Shown here piece by piece: positions 9,657 to 18,957 of a stretch of DNA of 64,000 bases. How positions within the stretch are numbered: position 1 is the first letter of the stretch; every line of letters starts with the position of its first letter. The translations under genes and the position numbers were made by a program. The DNA is from Lachnospiraceae bacterium (GTDB lineage: Bacteria > Bacillota > Clostridia > Lachnospirales > Lachnospiraceae), in contig SVFS01000007.1 in assembly GCA_015056725.1 (NCBI GenBank), forward strand, positions 1-64,000. Reading direction: 5' to 3'. The notes under the pieces were generated by a model. The model ran no database searches. It had not been told where the DNA came from and saw nothing but the letters and a program-made list of their open reading frames with translations.

Positions 9657-10310
9657 TTATTTAACCAACACCTTTTGTAATGCTGCAATATTATCTTCTA
9701 TGTTGCCTTTAAATACAGAAGAACCTGCTACTAATACATTTGCACCGGCATCTAAAATATCCTGTACATTCTCAAAGCATACGCCGCCATCCACCTGAAC
9801 GTCGGTTTTTAAGCCTTTATCTGTAATCATTTTTTTCAATTGACGAATCTTGTCATACATTTCCGGTATGAATGCCTGTCCACCAAATCCCGGATTGACC
9901 GTCATAATAAGAACCATGTCTAAGTCCTGAAGTACATAATCAAGTACAGACAGTGGTGTTGCCGGATTTAATGCCACACTGCATTTCAGCCCAAGCTCTT
10001 TAATATGATGAATTGTACGATGTAAATGTGTGCACGCTTCTGCATGTACGGTAATAGAGTCTGCCCCAAGCTTTGCAAATGTTTCTACATATCTGTCCGG
10101 CTCTTCTATCATCAGATGTACATCAAATAGTAATTTGCTGTTTTTACGAATGGATTCTATTACCGGCATTCCAAAGGAAATGCTCGGAACAAACATTCCA
10201 TCCATCACATCAATATGTAGCATTTCCACGCCACTTTTTTCAATGCTTGAAATCTGTTCACCCAGCTTTGTGAAATCTGCTGCTAAAATCGATGGTGCTA
10301 AATAATTCAT
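9657..10310 (-). CDS. rpe: Ribulose-phosphate 3-epimerase
   Basis: LAPSILAADF, HIDVMDGMFVP, MTVNPGFGGQ, VDGGV. Confidence 0.97.
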   Translation of the reverse strand: MNYLAPSILAADFTKLGEQISSIEKSGVEMLHIDVMDGMFVPSISFGMPVIESIRKNSKLLFDVHLMIEEPDRYVETFAKLGADSITVHAEACTHLHRTIHHIKELGLKCSVALNPATPLSVLDYVLQDLDMVLIMTVNPGFGGQAFIPEMYDKIRQLKKMITDKGLKTDVQVDGGVCFENVQDILDAGANVLVAGSSVFKGNIEDNIAALQKVLVK

Positions 10311-10322
10311 AGTATTTCTCCG

Positions 10323-10610
10323 TTAAAATAAAGTATCTGTCTTTTTCATAATGTATTTAATCTTGCTTTCAGCTTCATCTCCAAGATTCGCAATAGCCTG
10401 CTCTGCCAACTCTCTCTGCCACTCATTTACCTGAAATATGCAGCTCTGCTTTTTACTGCTCGAAAAAAGTCCCTGCTTTTCCCATTTTATAAAGTAGGAT
10501 ATCCGAGCTTCCAGCAGGGCACGCTCTACCATTGCTTTTACTTTCATGTCACTTACACGACACAATTCTATTTCGTTATTTACCTTTACTTTGGAAAATT
10601 TTGATTCCAT
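10323..10610 (-). CDS. Hypothetical protein
   Basis: Intact ORF in same-strand cluster. Confidence 0.6.
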   Translation of the reverse strand: MESKFSKVKVNNEIELCRVSDMKVKAMVERALLEARISYFIKWEKQGLFSSSKKQSCIFQVNEWQRELAEQAIANLGDEAESKIKYIMKKTDTLF

Positions 10611-10622
10611 TTTCTGCTTCTC

Positions 10623-10970
10623 CTACTCGACACTTGTACCAGTCTGTGTTCCTTTAATTTCATTAATATATTCTTTACACAGTTTCATATCTGCTTTCAT
10701 TTCATCAATATATGCTACTTCCTGTGTGAAATCCGGAAGTTCTGTCCCTGCTGATAAATTCGCATACAATGCTTTGCCCATTTTTTCATAAGTTTCTCTA
10801 ATTGCCTTTTCATCCGTATGCAACTTGGAATTAAGCTTTGCAAGTTCTGATACTTCTTTTGCTTTAGCTGATACAGCATTGCCTGCTTCTGTAATTGTGC
10901 CACTAAGCTTATTCAAAAAATCCATCATCTCTTCCTCCAAATTCTCTATATTCATTGTCCTAAAAAGCAT
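10623..10970 (-). CDS. Hypothetical protein (helical)
   Basis: Intact ORF, probable start at MNIENLEEEMMDFL. Confidence 0.6.
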   Translation of the reverse strand: MLFRTMNIENLEEEMMDFLNKLSGTITEAGNAVSAKAKEVSELAKLNSKLHTDEKAIRETYEKMGKALYANLSAGTELPDFTQEVAYIDEMKADMKLCKEYINEIKGTQTGTSVE

Positions 10971-11034
10971 TTCACTTACAGAATTATTTTATACTACTTA
11001 CCTATATTTATCAAGTGCAGTGCCACGTTAAAAA

Positions 11035-11070
11035 AACTCCTTTGACAGTTTTTATTCTGTCAAAGGAGTT
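11035..11070 (-). terminator. Rho-independent terminator after PspC gene
   Basis: AACTCCTTTGACAG/CTGTCAAAGGAGTT stem with downstream T-run. Confidence 0.8.
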
Positions 11071-11081
11071 CTCCGATTTCT

Positions 11082-11267
11082 TTATACTTCAGGAATAATA
11101 ATAGCAGCAATGATATATGCAATAATACCGGCTGCTCCTACAAATGTCAGCAGTACCCATGCGAGTCTTACGATTGTTGGATCGACTCCCAAATACTCTC
11201 CAACGCCTCCGCAAACACCACAAATCATTTTGTTTACACTTGATTTTGTTAATCTTTTCTGTTCCAT
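11082..11267 (-). CDS. PspC domain-containing protein
   Basis: KMICGVCGGVGEYLGVDPTIVRLAWVLLTFVG. Confidence 0.93.
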   Translation of the reverse strand: MEQKRLTKSSVNKMICGVCGGVGEYLGVDPTIVRLAWVLLTFVGAAGIIAYIIAAIIIPEV

Positions 11268-11285
11268 TCTTTTTCCTCCTTTTAA

Positions 11286-12173
11286 CTATTCAAAAGCAAT
11301 TTCAATATTTCCCATGCCGCATTTCAATACATAATCTGCAGATGCATTTTCATTTGTAATATTTCTTACAGTAGCAAGACCACTATAGGAACTGTCTCCA
11401 ACCGTAACATTACCTGCTCCGCACTCAACTTTATAATTATTCTGTATTTCTTCTCTGTCTTTAATTTCAAAGAAAACATTTCCCATACCGCAATTAACAT
11501 CCAAATCTTTGCTCACGATTCCTTCATATTCCAGGTTACCCATTCCAACATCTACATAAGCATTCTCCACATGTGCATCTTCCAAAAAAACTTCTCCTGC
11601 TGCAATATGTATATTCATATTGTCACAGGCAATATTATCAATGCATGCTGCTCCTGCACCTAATTCCAGTTCAAAGTTCTTGGCACGTAACATACCTATG
11701 TCAACCTGCGCTGCACCCACTTGCATTTTTACATTATCGAAAGCAAATCCTTTCGGAACTTCTAATCGTACAGTCCCTTTTCCGTTAATAATCTCTTTGT
11801 TTGTGGAATTAATAATAAGCTTATCTCCCTCCAGAGAAACTGAATTTTTGCCACGATATATAACTTTTACGGTTACGTCATCATCGCCTTCTACAATTTC
11901 TACCAAGCCTGCTTCATATTTTAAATCCAAATTTTTGATAGTCTCTGCTGACCATCCCACAGAATTCTCTTTTGTACTTACATTACCAAAATAAATTCCA
12001 AACTCATCATTTGCTCTATTTGTATTCACATATAAGGATGGAAAATGCTTTCCAAGCACAATTTCCTTTGCTATTCCTGCTCCACCTGCCGCAACAGCCA
12101 CAATTGTAATCAAAAGACCAAGGCTAACACAAATAGCAGTAATTATAAGAATAATCTTTGATATATGTTTCAT
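11286..12173 (-). CDS. DUF4097 family putative adhesin
   Basis: N-terminal TM plus GAGxxxV/CGMGNxxx repeats. Confidence 0.85.
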   Translation of the reverse strand: MKHISKIILIITAICVSLGLLITIVAVAAGGAGIAKEIVLGKHFPSLYVNTNRANDEFGIYFGNVSTKENSVGWSAETIKNLDLKYEAGLVEIVEGDDDVTVKVIYRGKNSVSLEGDKLIINSTNKEIINGKGTVRLEVPKGFAFDNVKMQVGAAQVDIGMLRAKNFELELGAGAACIDNIACDNMNIHIAAGEVFLEDAHVENAYVDVGMGNLEYEGIVSKDLDVNCGMGNVFFEIKDREEIQNNYKVECGAGNVTVGDSSYSGLATVRNITNENASADYVLKCGMGNIEIAFE

Positions 12174-12174
12174 G

Positions 12175-12840
12175 TTATACTCCTTTCTTTACAAACGGCT
12201 TTCTACAAAGATTCACAAATCCTCTGATCATTGGCGGCATACCTTTTATGATAATCCAAAGACCTAACCATGTAATTGCTAAACCGATTCCAAATAATAT
12301 AAGTCCTATACCGATTGACACACCTCCGGCAAGAGCACTTGTGAACATTCCAATGATTCCTCCTACCACCAATGCTATTCCCGCAATGGTGAGTGCAATT
12401 CCTACGATAAATATTGCAAAAAATATTGCAAATACTGCACAGAGAACAGCCAAAACCACTCCAAATAATCCTGCTGCAACCGGTCCCAGAATAGGAAGTG
12501 CAAATACACCCAGAATAATAAGCAGAATAATCATACTGGAGGTCATTTTCCCTTTTGTTTTTCCTTTATTTCCTGCAAGAACAACCTCATCCTTCTGTAT
12601 GTTTCCTGTTGAATATCCACTTTCTCCATATTCACTGCTGTCTTCATCTTCTCGAAGACTCGCCTTTATTGTCTCAGCAATTTTTTCCGGACTCCCCAAA
12701 GAAGCAATTACATCCTCTTCATTTTCTTCACCGGCATCACTTATATAATCTTCATAATAACTGAGTGCTTCTTCACGTTCTGCCGATGGTACATCCGAAA
12801 GCAGCTCTTTCAATTTATTCATAAACAATTCCTTAGTCAT
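12175..12840 (-). CDS. DUF1700 domain-containing membrane protein
   Basis: MTKELFMNKLKELLSDVPSAEREEALSYYEDYISDAGE. Confidence 0.9.
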   Translation of the reverse strand: MTKELFMNKLKELLSDVPSAEREEALSYYEDYISDAGEENEEDVIASLGSPEKIAETIKASLREDEDSSEYGESGYSTGNIQKDEVVLAGNKGKTKGKMTSSMIILLIILGVFALPILGPVAAGLFGVVLAVLCAVFAIFFAIFIVGIALTIAGIALVVGGIIGMFTSALAGGVSIGIGLILFGIGLAITWLGLWIIIKGMPPMIRGFVNLCRKPFVKKGV

Positions 12841-13159
12841 ATTTCCTATCTCCTCTAAACAAAGCGGATATCTTTGATGAATATCTCTCCCATTCTGTCT
12901 CATATAAATACAACTGTGCCAGCCCCTTTTCTGTCACTTTATAATAACGTCTGTTTCGCCCTGCACATTCCTGGTCATACACTTCCAGGCACTCATCCTT
13001 CTGCAATCGCCTTAGCACCGGATATAACGTGGATTCTGACAATTCCATAACCTGCCGTACATCCTGCGTTATTTTGTATCCATACGTCCCTTGTGCTTCT
13101 TTAGATACTACGGCTAACACGATTGCATCCAGTAGTGCTGCGCCTGTATTAAACACCAT
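12833..13159 (-). CDS. PadR family transcriptional regulator
   Basis: LDAIVLAVVSKEAQGTYGYKI...LSESTLYPVLRRLQKDECLEVYD. Confidence 0.93.
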   Translation of the reverse strand: MVFNTGAALLDAIVLAVVSKEAQGTYGYKITQDVRQVMELSESTLYPVLRRLQKDECLEVYDQECAGRNRRYYKVTEKGLAQLYLYETEWERYSSKISALFRGDRKYD

Positions 13160-13225
13160 ATTGCTTCTCCTTTCCACTCTATTTATTTTTTTAATATCAT
13201 ATTTGTAATACTTTTGTTTCATACA

Positions 13226-13285
13226 ATATTATATGTCGTATAATATTATTTACACTGCATACTATACGACGTATAATATTATTTG
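13226..13285. promoter_or_regulatory. Two near-dyad repeats upstream of padR; candidate operators
   Basis: ATGTCGTATAATATTATTT and ACGACGTATAATATTATTT around a likely promoter. Confidence 0.5.
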
Positions 13286-13320
13286 TCAACTATCTATTTA
13301 TAAACTATTTCTAAAAAAAA

Positions 13321-14839
13321 AGACACCCGGTGAATTTTCGAGTGTGTGAAAGTTTTTCTGTAAATTAAACGATGTAAGGTCTTCTATGATAAAATACAAT
13401 CATAGGAGGCCTTTTATTATGGCAAGAGAGAAGAAACCTGTACACAAAGTACGAATGACAGAAGGAAAAAGAAACATCATCCATCAGCTTCTGGAGGAGT
13501 ATGATATCCAGACAGCTGAAGACATCCAGGATGCCCTCAAAGATTTGTTGGGTGGAACCATCAAAGAAATGATGGAAGCCGAAATGGATGACCATCTTGG
13601 TTATGAAAAATCAGAACGTTCCAATAATGACGACTACCGGAACGGTCACAAAACAAAACATGTCAACAGCAGTTATGGAAGTATGGAAATCGAGGTCCCG
13701 CAAGATAGGAAATCCACGTTTGAACCCCAGGTTGTAAAGAAACGCCAGAAGGATATTTCCGATATCGACCAGAAGATTATATCCATGTATGCCAAAGGCA
13801 TGACTACCCGCCAGATATCGGAAACCATTGAGGATATCTATGGTTTTGAAACATCAGAAGGATTTATTTCAGATGTTACGGATAAGATTCTTCCACAGAT
13901 TGAGGATTGGCAGAACCGACCATTGGATGAGGTATATCCAATCCTCTACATTGATGCCATTCATTATTCTGTACGCGATAACGGAATCATTCGCAAACTC
14001 GCCGCCTATGTCATCCTGGGCATCAATACAGACGGAAAGAAGGATGTTCTGACAATTACGGTTGGAAATAACGAAAGTGCAAAGTATTGGCTTTCCATAC
14101 TAAACGAACTTAAAAACCGCGGCGTAAAAGATATACTGATTATCTGTGCGGATGGGCTTACAGGAATCAAGGAAGCCATCACCACTGCTTTTCCTCATAC
14201 GGAATACCAAAGATGCATTGTGCATCAGGTAAGAAACACCTTAAAGTACGTTCCGGACAAAGACAGAAAGGCCTTTGCAACAGATTTAAAGACCATTTAC
14301 CATGCTGCTACGGAAGAACAGGCAAGAGCGGCTCTTGACCGTGTAAATGATAAGTGGACACCGAAATATCCAAACTCCATGAAACGCTGGTATGATAACT
14401 GGGATGTTATTACGCCGATTTTTAAGTTTTCAGCAAACGTAAGAAAGGTCATTTACACCACGAATGCCATAGAATCCTTAAATTCGACGTATCGTAAGCT
14501 GAACCGTCAAAGAAGCGTATTCCCAAGCGATACAGCCCTGTTAAAAGCCCTATATCTGGCAACTTTTGAAGCAACAAAGAAATGGACGACCACAATCAGA
14601 AACTGGGGACAGGTCTATGGAGAATTAAGCATTATGTATGAAGGCAGACTGCCTGAATAGGCAAAATCCCCTTAACTCACAGACGGGAATCCTCGTCTGT
14701 GCTTGACATGTCTATCGTGTATTGTTATATATAAAGCAAGGGCAGAAAGCTCGTTTTAAGAGCCTTCTGCCCCATCATTATCATAGAAGATCTGAATTTA
14801 CAGACTTTTTTCACAGAGTCGAATTTTCTCCGAGTGTCC
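13321..14839 (+). mobile_element. IS256-family insertion sequence
   Basis: ~45-bp imperfect terminal inverted repeats (AGACACCCGGTGAATTTTCGAGTGTGTGAAAG... / GGACACTCGGAGAAAATTCGACTCTGTGAAAA...) flanking a transposase. Confidence 0.88.
13419..14660 (+). CDS. IS256 family transposase
   Basis: LLGGTIKEMMEAEMDDHLGYEKSER, MYAKGMTTRQI, ICADGLTGIKEAI, RCIVHQVRNT, TTNAIESLN; SD AGGAGG. Confidence 0.95.
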   Translation: MAREKKPVHKVRMTEGKRNIIHQLLEEYDIQTAEDIQDALKDLLGGTIKEMMEAEMDDHLGYEKSERSNNDDYRNGHKTKHVNSSYGSMEIEVPQDRKSTFEPQVVKKRQKDISDIDQKIISMYAKGMTTRQISETIEDIYGFETSEGFISDVTDKILPQIEDWQNRPLDEVYPILYIDAIHYSVRDNGIIRKLAAYVILGINTDGKKDVLTITVGNNESAKYWLSILNELKNRGVKDILIICADGLTGIKEAITTAFPHTEYQRCIVHQVRNTLKYVPDKDRKAFATDLKTIYHAATEEQARAALDRVNDKWTPKYPNSMKRWYDNWDVITPIFKFSANVRKVIYTTNAIESLNSTYRKLNRQRSVFPSDTALLKALYLATFEATKKWTTTIRNWGQVYGELSIMYEGRLPE

Positions 14840-14859
14840 GTTTACTATTTTCTTCTTAT

Positions 14860-15267
14860 TTATTTTAATTTACCTTTTTCTTTTAATATTTCTTCTACCA
14901 GCGTTACACATTCGTAAACCATATCATCACAATGTGGTTTCTTTTCCTGTCCTTTCTGTTTTGCAATCACTAACAACGGTGCACAATCAAGTTCTCCCTG
15001 ATGAGCATCTTTCAGCCGTGTGTGGTAACGTGCGATTGTTTCAGCATCGTTCACTCCATATAATCCCAACACCATTAAACCACCTGTAATTGCTCCGCAC
15101 ACAGATGCACGCTTCATGCCTGCACCAAAATTGGCTGCAACTTTATATGCCATCTCCTCCGTCAAACCTGCATCCTTTGCAAACGGAAGAAATACAGACT
15201 GCGCACAATTATAATGCGGCTCAATAATTGCTCTAAGTTCTACTGCTCTGTCATAATATTTACTCAT
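14860..15267 (-). CDS. C_GCAxxG_C_C family protein
   Basis: HYNCAQSVFLPFAKDAGL...FGAGMKRASVCGAITGGLMVLGL. Confidence 0.9.
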   Translation of the reverse strand: MSKYYDRAVELRAIIEPHYNCAQSVFLPFAKDAGLTEEMAYKVAANFGAGMKRASVCGAITGGLMVLGLYGVNDAETIARYHTRLKDAHQGELDCAPLLVIAKQKGQEKKPHCDDMVYECVTLVEEILKEKGKLK

Positions 15268-15578
15268 ATGTACTACTCCTTCTTTATCATGCCATGTGTA
15301 CATTTTGTATTTTACCTTGATATCACATATAACGTCAAGGTGTACACTTGATGATAACATATCGTTTTCTCACCGGATTTCTTATCGCAAATCCGTCTTG
15401 ACAATACTATATATATCCCTTATTCTAGTACTACAAAATACATCTTTTTAATATCTTTTTTCTTTAATTCTATAAGTTCTTTTTAAATCTTATAATTTAC
15501 GCGAAAGCACATTTACAACTGAATAAAGACTTTACACCCTTTTCATTTTTGTGCAAAAAATTAAAGGAGGAATATCAA

Positions 15579-16115
15579 ATGGATAAAATTGATTTAATAT
15601 TACATGAGTTTCAAAAAGTACTTTCTAAATTGGACAGTATCGAAACTAAAATGGATCGTCTTGAAACGCGAATGGATAGCCTAGAAGCCAGAATGGACAG
15701 CCTTGAAGCCAGAATGGATAGTCTTGAAGCTAGAATGGACAGCCTTGACGCCAGAATGGACAATATTGAAAAAAATATTGCCGAATTAAATGCACGAGTA
15801 ACAAATGTGGAAAATAGTATTGCCGAGTTAAATGCACGAGTAACAAATGTGGAAAACAATATTACAGAGTTAAATGCACGAGTAACAAATGTGGAAAGTA
15901 ATATCACAGAAATAAAAGCAAAAATAACGAACATAGAAGTCGTACAGCTTGAAAACAATGTAATCCCTCGTCTAAATACAATCGAATCTTGTTACACAGA
16001 TACCTATCAACGCTATCGCAATAATAATGACAAAATCGAGCAATTTCTTCCTCATATCGAAATATTAATTGAAACAGTTTCTAAACACAGTGAAAAACTA
16101 GACAAAATATCATAA
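15579..16115 (+). CDS. Coiled-coil heptad-repeat protein
   Basis: SD AAAGGAGG; repeats RMDSLEA and NIAELNARVTNVEN. Confidence 0.85.
   Translation: MDKIDLILHEFQKVLSKLDSIETKMDRLETRMDSLEARMDSLEARMDSLEARMDSLDARMDNIEKNIAELNARVTNVENSIAELNARVTNVENNITELNARVTNVESNITEIKAKITNIEVVQLENNVIPRLNTIESCYTDTYQRYRNNNDKIEQFLPHIEILIETVSKHSEKLDKIS
15651..15755 (+). repeat. 21-bp tandem repeat x5 (one heptad per unit)
   Basis: ATGGAYAGYCTTGAAGCCAGA units at 15651, 15672, 15693, 15714, 15735. Confidence 0.9.
15777..15902 (+). repeat. 42-bp tandem repeat x3 (two heptads per unit)
   Basis: ATTGCCGARTTAAATGCACGAGTAACAAATGTGGAAAAYARt at 15777, 15819, 15861. Confidence 0.9.
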
Positions 16116-16120
16116 CAAAG

Positions 16121-16154
16121 AAAGGGTGTGAAGTTTTTACCTATCACACCCTTT
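16121..16154. terminator. Bidirectional terminator; probable ancestral tmRNA terminator
   Basis: AAAGGGTGTGA/TCACACCCTTT stem just outside the attR-like site at 16168. Confidence 0.75.
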
Positions 16155-16175
16155 ACTGCGTTTAAAATGGACACG

Positions 16176-16296
16176 ATGCGTTAGTAGACGAACCATGAAA
16201 CGAACTGCCCCGTTTATTTTTTCCATTATATTATCAAGATTATCCAAATATTTATTATATTCTTTCAAATCAATCTTTCGATTGTCTTCACTATAA
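16176..16296 (-). pseudogene. Recombinase C-terminal remnant of distal element
   Basis: YYSEDNRKIDLKEYNKYLDNLDNI matches the C-terminus of the 20530-22158 recombinase. Confidence 0.85.
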
Positions 16297-16778
16297 TAAC
16301 TCTTGCACATATTCTTCACTTTTCTTTTTGAACTCATCACAAAGCCCCCACAGTTCTTCATCTGACTTAGCTGTTAATTCTTCCAAGGAAGGTAGCACAA
16401 ATCCCTCATATTCTCCTATCGGTTCAAGATTGCTTGCAACTGTAACCTTACCACGGTCAAAGAAAAATATCTTATAAACAAATCCATTATGTAAGTCGCC
16501 CATACATCCAAAAGCAATCATTTTCCCTTTATTAATTTTCTTACTTAATGAAACAATCCCGATAAATCTTCTTTTAATGCTTCTTCTGTAGTAGTCTCTA
16601 CTTCAACTATTTCTTCTTTCTCTATTTCTATTTCTTCCACTTCTTCATAAATCGTACTAACTACACTTTGCTTTTCTTCATCAGCAGGGGTTGTACCGCA
16701 TCCTGTTAGTGTACTTATAATCAAACTAGATAATAATAAAATGCTTATTCTTTTCTTTATATCGTTTACTTTCATTTT
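16291..16778 (-). pseudogene. Frameshifted and truncated copy of the 17900-18886 lipoprotein
   Basis: N-terminus in ORF 16545-16802, remainder (MIAFGCMGDLHNGFVYKIFFF) in ORF 16291-16521; 1-nt deletion near 16557 relative to the intact copy. Confidence 0.88.
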
Positions 16779-16800
16779 GAATCGCCTCCCCAAAATTTTC

Positions 16801-16824
16801 AAACGGCTCCCGAAGGAGCCGTTT
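16801..16824 (-). terminator. Terminator downstream of lipoprotein A
   Basis: AAACGGCTCC-CGAA-GGAGCCGTTT. Confidence 0.7.
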
Positions 16825-16862
16825 TGTTTGTGTGTTTATATATTGTTTCGATTCTGTGCAAT

Positions 16863-17843
16863 TTACCACATCTTATAAGAAACAACTTCCCAATCCCAAT
16901 TGGGGTCAGATGTGTGTGCAATCTTTACCCACTTATAGTTACCTTCATTCCCTGTCTCATAACCTAGAATGTCCCATCCAACCTGATAAGAACGTGTGTA
17001 ATCTTCACATCTGCCTGTACCCCACTCAAAGTCATGTGACGCGTGTGCGCCATCGGATACACCCATATAATACGAAGTAACTGTACCGTCACCATTATCC
17101 ACTGCGCTGGCAATAGGATATCCTAAAGAAATAGCGTATGCCTTTGCCTCTGCATATGTTGCATAAGTAGGTAAGTTAGATGCAGCTGGAGCAGGTGCAC
17201 TTGCCTTTGCTTCAACCTTTTCATCTACTAAATACTCATCACTTACATAAGCGATGCCATCAGAATATTCAATACGATACCAACCTGTTTCGTTGCATTT
17301 GCCTGTTACCTTAACTTCATCGTTTGTTGATAAGCTACCAAGGTCCTCGCCGTCAGATATAGGAAGTGAACGAACATTTACAGTTGACTTTGCATACTTG
17401 GTTGCGTCCATGTCGGTGTAGGTATAAGTGAGCATGGAACCCTCTGCAACTCTTGTGTCTGTTTCTCCGCATGCACAAGTCGCTGTCTCTGTACCGTCTG
17501 CTTCATATGTTGCATCTTCATTTGATACATAGTTTGAGAAGTCATGACCTGTTGCAGGAACTTCTTCAACTGATGATTCTCCACATTCACAAGCAAGTGT
17601 CTTCTCGCCTGCTTCAAGGCATGTAGCTTCTTTTGTGATTGTTTCTGTGAAAGAATGCTCGTGAGGAGCTTCTACTACAGCTTCTTCAACCATCTCGATT
17701 GCTGTTTCTGCTACTTCAGCTGCTGCGCTGGCTGTTAAACCACTTTCAACTGCGCTTCCTGCTTCTGCTTTGTTTCCACAACCTGTTAACATTGACATTA
17801 CAAGTGTGCTCATGCACACGATAACTAAAATAATCTTTTTCAT
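16863..17843 (-). CDS. Lipoprotein A: Cys-rich CxCG repeat, SH3b domain, divergent C-terminus
   Basis: Lipobox LTGCGNK; TCLEAGEKTLACECGES; STVNVRSLPISDG...DEVKVTGKCNETGWYRIEYSDGIAYVS. Confidence 0.85.
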   Translation of the reverse strand: MKKIILVIVCMSTLVMSMLTGCGNKAEAGSAVESGLTASAAAEVAETAIEMVEEAVVEAPHEHSFTETITKEATCLEAGEKTLACECGESSVEEVPATGHDFSNYVSNEDATYEADGTETATCACGETDTRVAEGSMLTYTYTDMDATKYAKSTVNVRSLPISDGEDLGSLSTNDEVKVTGKCNETGWYRIEYSDGIAYVSDEYLVDEKVEAKASAPAPAASNLPTYATYAEAKAYAISLGYPIASAVDNGDGTVTSYYMGVSDGAHASHDFEWGTGRCEDYTRSYQVGWDILGYETGNEGNYKWVKIAHTSDPNWDWEVVSYKMW

Positions 17844-17899
17844 CTTTTATCCCTTTGTCGTATTATATTTTTATATTCAAAGTAACTTTTATCTTCTTT

Positions 17900-18886
17900 C
17901 TATTTTACAAGAAGTTTGCTTGCATCTTCATACGCTACGTCTTTACTGTTTATATATGTATTTGACGTATCTAATGAATCAATCTGAAAGCCTTTCTCTG
18001 CTTCTACACATATAAATGACAAATTGCATTCAAAAGTCGGACACGCGCTATACATTTTATCCCCTATTTTAACTTCGCCACCTTCGGCCATATTGGTAAG
18101 ACTAAAATCGAAGTCTATCCCACCGTCAGTTGACTCTGTTCCACCATAAGTTTTACTCACTCTTTGAGTTGCGATTACTATCTGCTCTACCGATACCACA
18201 CTATTTGTTTCATCTGATTCTATCGAAATAACAAATGGTGCATCAATTACAGGTAAAACTATATTATATATCTCTCCACTGTCCGGTTGACTCTTAACAG
18301 CTTCTGCAAATGACAAATCATAATCCGGACTATTGGGGTCAGTTAAACGATTATAAGCATCTTCACTATTTGCGATTAATGCTTGAACATATTCTTCACT
18401 ATTCTCTTTGAAAGCATCACAAAGTGCCCAAAGTTCTTCATCAGATTTAGCTGTTAATTCTTCTAAGGAAGGTAGCACAAATCCTTCATATTCTCCTATC
18501 GGTTCAAGATTGGTTACAACTGTTACCTTGCCACAATCAAAGAAGAATATCTTATAAACAAATCCATTATGCAAGTCGCCAATACACCCAAATGCAATCA
18601 TTTTTCCTTTATTGGCTCTTTTACTTAATGGAACAATACCCGATAAATCTTCTTCCAATGTTTCTTCTGTTATCTCTTCTTCAACAACTTCTTCTTTCTC
18701 TATCTCTGTCTCTTCCACATCTTCATAAATCGTACTAACCATACTTTGTTCTTCTTCATTAGCAGAGATTGCTCCACATCCTGCTAATACACTCATAATC
18801 AAACTAGATAATAAAAATATTCTTACCTTTTTCTTCATAATTTTCTCTTTTTCTTTGATGATTTCTCTCATATCTTTTACTTTCAT
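17900..18886 (-). CDS. Lipoprotein of unknown function (intact partner lipoprotein)
   Basis: Lipobox SVLAGCGAIS; related to a pseudogene (16291-16778) and a truncated copy (25254-25448). Confidence 0.8.
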   Translation of the reverse strand: MKVKDMREIIKEKEKIMKKKVRIFLLSSLIMSVLAGCGAISANEEEQSMVSTIYEDVEETEIEKEEVVEEEITEETLEEDLSGIVPLSKRANKGKMIAFGCIGDLHNGFVYKIFFFDCGKVTVVTNLEPIGEYEGFVLPSLEELTAKSDEELWALCDAFKENSEEYVQALIANSEDAYNRLTDPNSPDYDLSFAEAVKSQPDSGEIYNIVLPVIDAPFVISIESDETNSVVSVEQIVIATQRVSKTYGGTESTDGGIDFDFSLTNMAEGGEVKIGDKMYSACPTFECNLSFICVEAEKGFQIDSLDTSNTYINSKDVAYEDASKLLVK

Positions 18887-18957
18887 TTTGAATCACCTCC
18901 CCGAAATTTTCAAACGGCTCCATAGCGTGTTGCTAGGAGTCGTTGTTTGATTATTTG

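Noticed and set aside
13321-14839. IS256 element as the source of the lipoprotein duplications
   Set aside because: No IS ends flank the lipoprotein cassettes; att-like junctions explain the tandem structure.
15651-15902. CRISPR-like regular repeats
   Set aside because: No unique spacers; tandem coding repeats. No CRISPR array or cas gene seen elsewhere in the window.
15611-15958. 115-aa minus ORF through the coiled-coil repeats
   Set aside because: Open only because the 21/42-bp repeats preserve frame on both strands.
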